Below, in pieces: positions 4,741-8,255 of a stretch of DNA of 8,255 nt; the stretch's first letter is position 1, and the number at the start of each line of letters is the position of its first letter. Position numbers and translations under genes: made by a program. This stretch comes from Patescibacteria group bacterium (GTDB lineage Bacteria; Patescibacteriota; Patescibacteriia; UBA9934). A model generated the notes under the pieces. The model searched no databases. It was not told the DNA's origin and was given only the letters and a program-made list of their open reading frames with translations. Where the stretch lies: assembly GCA_018818445.1 (NCBI GenBank), contig JAHISC010000049.1:1-8255 (forward strand), read 5' to 3'.

Positions 4741-7014
4741 TTTCTTCTTTTTGCCCCAGCTGCGTTTTGGAGCTAATCGCTTTTTTTCTAATAGTTCAAT
4801 TGCTTCTTCCAAAGTAACGCTTGCAGGATCGATTCCTTTTTTAATTGAAACATTTGTTTTTCCGTCAGTTATGTATGGGCCAAAACGTCCATCTTTTACC
4901 AATATGTCACCACCACTCTGCGTGTCCTTACCAAGTTCGGCAATTGGTGTCTGCTGACGTTTCTTAAGTTCTGCAGCTTCTTTCATGATAATTTGCGCTT
5001 GTTCCGTAGTTACAGTAAGCACATTATAATCTTCAGGTAGGGAAGCATTAGTCTTTCCAGCTTTTAGATACGGTCCATAAGGTCCGATTTGTGCCGTGAT
5101 TTCTGTACCGTCAGGCAAGGCGCCAACAGTCCTTGGTAATTTTAATAATTCCAAAGCATCTTCAAAAGTGATTGCCTCTGAACTCATATCTTTAGGTAGA
5201 GAGACCATTTTTGGTTTGTTGATTTTAGCTTTCCGATCTTCTTCTGACCAATCTCCAAGTTGTATATACGGACCAAAACGACCAGTTCGGACAATGATTT
5301 CTTTTCCGCTTTTTGGGTCAGTGCCTAATTCACGTGCCGGCATGACATCTTCGCGTGAAAGATCTTTTGATTTTTCCTCTAGATTTTTGTGAAACGGACC
5401 GTAAAAAGCTTCTAACATCGGTACCCAATCAATTTTTCCTTCCGCAATTTCATCCAGCGATCTTTCCATGGTAGCTGTAAACTCGTAGTCAACAATGTCT
5501 TTAAAATGCTCCAAGAGTAGGTCAGTAACAATCATGGCAATATCATCTGGGAAAAGTTTTTTATTATCGTCGCGGTTAACATATCCACGGTCAATAATAG
5601 TGCTAATGGTTGGAGCATAAGTAGAAGGTCGACCAATACCATAATCTTCCAGCTCTTTAATAAGCGTTGCATCAGAATAGCGAGCAGGCGGCTCGGTAAA
5701 GTGTTGCTTTGGTTCAATTGATTTTGCTTCAACCGTTTCTTTTTCTACAAGTTCTGGCAGTAATTTTTCTTTGGCATTTTTATAGACCTTCATGAATCCG
5801 TCGAAAACAATGACACTCCCATTCGCACGGAAAGTGTAGGAGTTTGCTTCCAAATCAACCGCTGTTCTTTCAATCTTGGCAGCAGGCATTTGGCTAGCCA
5901 TAGTTCGGCACCAAATTAGGTCGTACAGTTTGAACATCTGAGCATCAATTTTACCTTCAATTGCGGATGGTGTGAGACTTGCATCAGTTGGTCTGATTGC
6001 TTCATGAGCTTCTTGAGCGCCTTTGGTTGTTGTTTTGTATGCCACAGAACCCTTAGCATATTCACTACCATATTGTGCTTGAATAAAACTTTGTGCCTCG
6101 GCTAAGAATTTGTCAGCTAAATTTACAGAATCAGTTCGCATATAAGTAATACGACCGGTTTCATAGAGTTTTTGAGCTAACTGCATTGTTTGCTTAGCAC
6201 TAAAACCAAATTTATTGTTTGCTTCTTGTTGCAGGGCAGAGGTTTTTAGAGGTGTTGGAGCTTGGCGAGTAGCATGTTTTTTAGTAACAGCTGCAACAGT
6301 AAATGCTTGATTTTTAACAGCATCAACTATCGCCTGGGCATCTACTTCTGTTTTGATCTCTAGTTTTTTTATTGCTTTACCATTTTTTGCACTAAGTTTT
6401 CCTTCGAATTCAATATCGTCTTTTTTAAAAATTCCATCGATGGTCCAATATTCTTTACTATCAAAAGCTAGGCGTTCTCGCTCTCGTTCAACAATTAAGC
6501 GAACAGCTACAGACTGAACACGTCCAGCGGAAAGACCGCGGCGTACTTTTTTCCAAAGAAATGGTGAAAGTTCATAACCAACAATACGGTCAAGAATTCT
6601 TCTAGTCTGTTGAGCATCAACTAAATCCATTAATAGTGTACGAGGGTGCTTTAAAGCTTCTTCGATGGCTGCTTTAGTAATTTCATGAAAAGCGATTCGT
6701 TTAGCTTTGGCTTCATCAATACCTAAAATCTCAGCAATATGCCAAGCGATAGCTTCTCCTTCTCGGTCTTCGTCAGTCGCTAGATAGATTTCATCTGCTT
6801 TTTTGGCCGCTGCCTTTAACTCCGCAACTCGTTTCTTCTTATCTGGCGAAATTTCATATTTTGGTGCGAAACCATTATCAAAATCCACACCCATCTCTTT
6901 TTTAGGAAGATCACGGATGTGGCCAAAGGAGGAGATTACCTCGTATTCATTCCCTAGAAATTTGTTGATTGTTCGAGCTTTTGTTGGTGACTCGACAATT
7001 AATAGTTTACTCAT
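4738..7014 (-). CDS. topA: DNA topoisomerase I (type IA) with C-terminal repeat domains
   Basis: This enzyme relaxes negatively supercoiled DNA by transient single-strand cleavage through a 5'-phosphotyrosine. The TOPRIM domain opens with SKLLIVESPTKA (Glu8) and carries the Mg-binding ATDEDREGEAIAWH (Asp81, Asp83). The catalytic core includes RRGLSAGRVQSVA (158-170) and GRITYMRTDS, with active-site Tyr291. HEAIRPTD (337-344) and GIGRPSTYAPTI (459-470) follow. The C-terminus has three repeats of the Toprim C-terminal type, marked by GRFGPYIQ (578-585), GPYGPYLKAGKT (644-655) and GRFGPYITDGKT (709-720), then a basic tail (KRSWGKKKK). It has a single cysteine, so the C4 zinc fingers of E. coli TopA are absent. 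At 758 residues it is normal for this architecture. I chose the ATG at 7012-7014, where the conserved N-terminus begins. An in-frame TTG (7033-7035) would add seven unconserved residues. No Shine-Dalgarno is visible. The stop abuts the shared terminator. Confidence 0.97.
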   Translation of the reverse strand: MSKLLIVESPTKARTINKFLGNEYEVISSFGHIRDLPKKEMGVDFDNGFAPKYEISPDKKKRVAELKAAAKKADEIYLATDEDREGEAIAWHIAEILGIDEAKAKRIAFHEITKAAIEEALKHPRTLLMDLVDAQQTRRILDRIVGYELSPFLWKKVRRGLSAGRVQSVAVRLIVERERERLAFDSKEYWTIDGIFKKDDIEFEGKLSAKNGKAIKKLEIKTEVDAQAIVDAVKNQAFTVAAVTKKHATRQAPTPLKTSALQQEANNKFGFSAKQTMQLAQKLYETGRITYMRTDSVNLADKFLAEAQSFIQAQYGSEYAKGSVAYKTTTKGAQEAHEAIRPTDASLTPSAIEGKIDAQMFKLYDLIWCRTMASQMPAAKIERTAVDLEANSYTFRANGSVIVFDGFMKVYKNAKEKLLPELVEKETVEAKSIEPKQHFTEPPARYSDATLIKELEDYGIGRPSTYAPTISTIIDRGYVNRDDNKKLFPDDIAMIVTDLLLEHFKDIVDYEFTATMERSLDEIAEGKIDWVPMLEAFYGPFHKNLEEKSKDLSREDVMPARELGTDPKSGKEIIVRTGRFGPYIQLGDWSEEDRKAKINKPKMVSLPKDMSSEAITFEDALELLKLPRTVGALPDGTEITAQIGPYGPYLKAGKTNASLPEDYNVLTVTTEQAQIIMKEAAELKKRQQTPIAELGKDTQSGGDILVKDGRFGPYITDGKTNVSIKKGIDPASVTLEEAIELLEKKRLAPKRSWGKKKK

Positions 7015-7039
7015 AATTCTGTAGAAGGATTTCAAATCG

Positions 7040-7048
7040 ATTAAAACA
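7040..7048 (-). promoter_or_regulatory. Possible proximal extended -10 element of topA
   Basis: Read on the minus strand, TGTTTTAAT gives TG-N-TTTAAT, which matches five of six -10 positions. It would start transcription near 7033, about 20 bases before the topA ATG. No -35 box is recognisable at the right distance, so this is only a weak second candidate beside the promoter at 7148-7176. Confidence 0.25.
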
Positions 7049-7147
7049 TTTTGAATCGTAGTGAGGCTGTACTTTTGTTAACCTGGCCAGAATTTGCAGA
7101 TAGCAGAAATATGCTTTTGAAATTTCTAGAATAGGAATAACGCTGGC

Positions 7148-7176
7148 ATAATGCAAAGGTTCGGTATTTTTGTCAA
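7148..7176 (-). promoter_or_regulatory. Promoter upstream of topA
   Basis: On the minus strand a perfect -35 TTGACA (7171-7176) is 17 bp from CATTAT (7148-7153, 4 of 6 matches). Transcription would start near 7141 and give topA a leader of about 126 bases with no visible Shine-Dalgarno. The promoter lies 3' of the folC stop, so topA need not depend on read-through from folC. The rest of the gap between topA and folC (7015-7220) holds no gene I can support. Confidence 0.55.
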
Positions 7177-7184
7177 ATATTGAC
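7172..7184. promoter_or_regulatory. Palindrome overlapping the topA -35 box, possible operator
   Basis: GTCAA and TTGAC arms flank a 3-bp centre (GTCAATATTTGAC on the minus strand). One arm shares five of the six bases of the -35 TTGACA. The placement would suit a repressor site. At only 5 bp per arm, with one arm partly fixed by the -35 consensus, chance is a real alternative. Confidence 0.25.
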
Positions 7185-7220
7185 CGTGATTAAATGGGCG
7201 GTTACTAACTGATTTATAGT

Positions 7221-8255
7221 TTAAATAAAGCTAGATCTATTTTTGATTATTTCACTTTCAGGTATCCAGTTGGCGCGCATTTCTCCTGACAAGAAGAGCG
7301 ATCCGGTTACCACAATAACTTCATCATTTTGGCGTATAGTTTTGACATGTTTTAAAGCCTCTTTTTGATTTATAAAATATCCGGCTCGTTTTGATTTTGG
7401 AACATAGCCGAGTAGCATAGCTGGGTTGGCAGCTTTGCGAAACTCTAAATTAAAGCGAGTAGTTGTAATGGAAATAACAGCTGGAGATAGTTGCTTAACC
7501 ATATCTTCTGCTTCTTTATTAGCTGCGCAACCAAAAATTAAGCGCACAGGTTTTTCTAAACGTTTTATTCGTTCAACGGTTGAGGCAATTTTAGCTGGCG
7601 AGTGAGCTCCATCCAAAATAATTAAAGGACGTTTTTGCATTGTTTCAAAACGACAGGGGAGACTTTGTACTTTTTTTAAAGCCCTTTCGATTACTGTTTC
7701 GGAAACACCAATTTCTTTTGCTGCTCGTTCGGCTAATACTGCATTATGCTGTTGATGTGAACCGAGCGTTTCATCAACTTTTTTATTATTTGGTGGCGGA
7801 ACAAAAAATAATGCTGCTTGTTCGGCAATTGCTTCTTTGGTAAAGATTTTTTTGAGAGACGGTCTTGTTTCTCCACACAGAACTGTTGATCCTTTTTTGA
7901 TTATGCCAGCTTTTTCTTTGGCAATGAGCGCTAGAGAATCACCAAGAATGTCAGTGTGATCTTTGTTGATATTGGTAATGATAGCAACGACTGGACGAGG
8001 AATAATATTGGTAGCGTCCCAGCGGCCACCGCAGCCAGCTTCTAAAATGCACCAGTCAACGCCAGCTTTTTTCATGCTGTAAATCGCTAGGCATGTTGAA
8101 AGTTCAAAAAATGAAAGTATTTCACCTGTAGCTAAAAATTTTTGATATTCTTTCAAAATAAAATGTATCTGCTTGGCAAGAATAGAAGGATCCATTAAGC
8201 CTTTGCCAAATCTGAATCGTTCCAGAAAACTAGTTGTGTGTGGTGATAGATAAGT
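7221..8255 (-). CDS. folC: Folylpolyglutamate/dihydrofolate synthase-like Mur-ligase-fold protein, 5' end outside the window
   Basis: FolC enzymes use ATP to attach glutamate to dihydropteroate or to folates in the cytoplasm. The visible 344 residues are open to the window edge, so the start and the P-loop (GTNGKGS in the family) lie beyond 8255. The reading frame continues upstream of the internal ATG at 8195 with TYLSPHTTSFLERFRFGKG, which matches the family's YTSPHL...ERI segment, so that ATG is not the start. Family motifs in order (residues of the visible part) are LEAGCGGRWDATN (71-83), TNINKDHTDILG (94-105), IAKEKAGIIKKG (111-122, containing the lysine carbamylated in the family), SLPCRFE (198-204), LDGAHSP (214-220) and VTGSLFLSGEMR (316-327). 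Ser219 replaces the Asn usual in DGAHNP. The pre-ligase insert near 150-165 is short. No terminator follows the stop, so some read-through into topA is possible. Whether it makes dihydrofolate, polyglutamates or both cannot be told from this part. Confidence 0.9.
   Translation of the reverse strand, partial: TYLSPHTTSFLERFRFGKGLMDPSILAKQIHFILKEYQKFLATGEILSFFELSTCLAIYSMKKAGVDWCILEAGCGGRWDATNIIPRPVVAIITNINKDHTDILGDSLALIAKEKAGIIKKGSTVLCGETRPSLKKIFTKEAIAEQAALFFVPPPNNKKVDETLGSHQQHNAVLAERAAKEIGVSETVIERALKKVQSLPCRFETMQKRPLIILDGAHSPAKIASTVERIKRLEKPVRLIFGCAANKEAEDMVKQLSPAVISITTTRFNLEFRKAANPAMLLGYVPKSKRAGYFINQKEALKHVKTIRQNDEVIVVTGSLFLSGEMRANWIPESEIIKNRSSFI

Noticed and set aside
5330..5337. CACGTG core resembling parS
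   Set aside because: The flanks match the parS consensus at only about half of the positions, and the sequence encodes conserved TopA residues.
5347..5362. parS-like sequence TTCGCGTGAAA
   Set aside because: It matches about 11 of 16 positions of the B. subtilis-type parS but breaks the palindrome core, and it lies in well-conserved topA coding sequence. One such match in 8 kb is expected by chance or coding constraint.
5096..5392. 98-codon open frame on the plus strand
   Set aside because: It lies wholly within topA, opposite the conserved C-terminal repeats, and its translation looks like an antisense shadow.
103..7014. Recoded UGA (glycine) as in Absconditabacteria/Gracilibacteria
   Set aside because: All conserved proteins read through without in-frame TGA, and glycines are encoded by GGN codons. 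The standard bacterial code suffices.
7031..7055. TTCAAA...TTTGAA inverted repeat upstream of topA
   Set aside because: The arms are only 6 bp of AT-rich sequence with a 13-base loop, which is not distinguishable from chance.

Overview
This AT-rich window carries six protein genes and no RNA genes, mobile elements or CRISPR. They are a chromosomal-type parA-parB pair, a Rel/SpoT-type (p)ppGpp enzyme, one unrecognised repeat-containing protein, topA (DNA topoisomerase I), and the 3' part of a folC-like Mur-ligase-fold gene cut by the right window edge. The content fits a small bacterial genome with compact genes. The short Rel (no C-terminal regulatory domains), the TopA with C-terminal repeats instead of zinc fingers, and the mix of genes with and without Shine-Dalgarno sequences suggest a Candidate Phyla Radiation (Patescibacteria) lineage. 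That placement is inference and only moderately secure. Stops are TAA (five genes) and TAG (one), and no in-frame TGA is needed, so nothing points to a recoded UGA.

Layout. Positions 1-50 hold a hairpin terminator of whatever lies upstream. parA (103-864) follows a strong promoter so close to its ATG that the mRNA should be essentially leaderless. parB (866-1723) starts one base after the parA stop. rel (1754-3241, minus) converges on parB, and the likely parAB terminator hairpin lies across the end of rel. rel and the unknown gene (3319-4620, plus) are divergent. The unknown gene and topA (4738-7014, minus) converge on a perfect 19-bp-arm bidirectional terminator. A 206-bp gap with a good minus-strand promoter separates topA from folC (7221 to beyond 8255, minus).

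Function. ParA and ParB form a chromosome-partition ATPase and its CTP-switch, DNA-binding partner; no convincing parS site is present here. Rel appears able both to make and to hydrolyse (p)ppGpp. TopA relaxes negative supercoils. FolC-type enzymes glutamylate folates. All are core information-processing or metabolic genes.

The one product I cannot name is the 433-residue protein at 3319-4620. It has an acidic region of ~13-residue repeats, two divergent copies of a helical domain 135 residues apart, and a Gly/Ala-rich hydrophobic C-terminal segment ending in basic residues. It is the best candidate here for something undescribed. I see no evidence for a multi-gene novel system.
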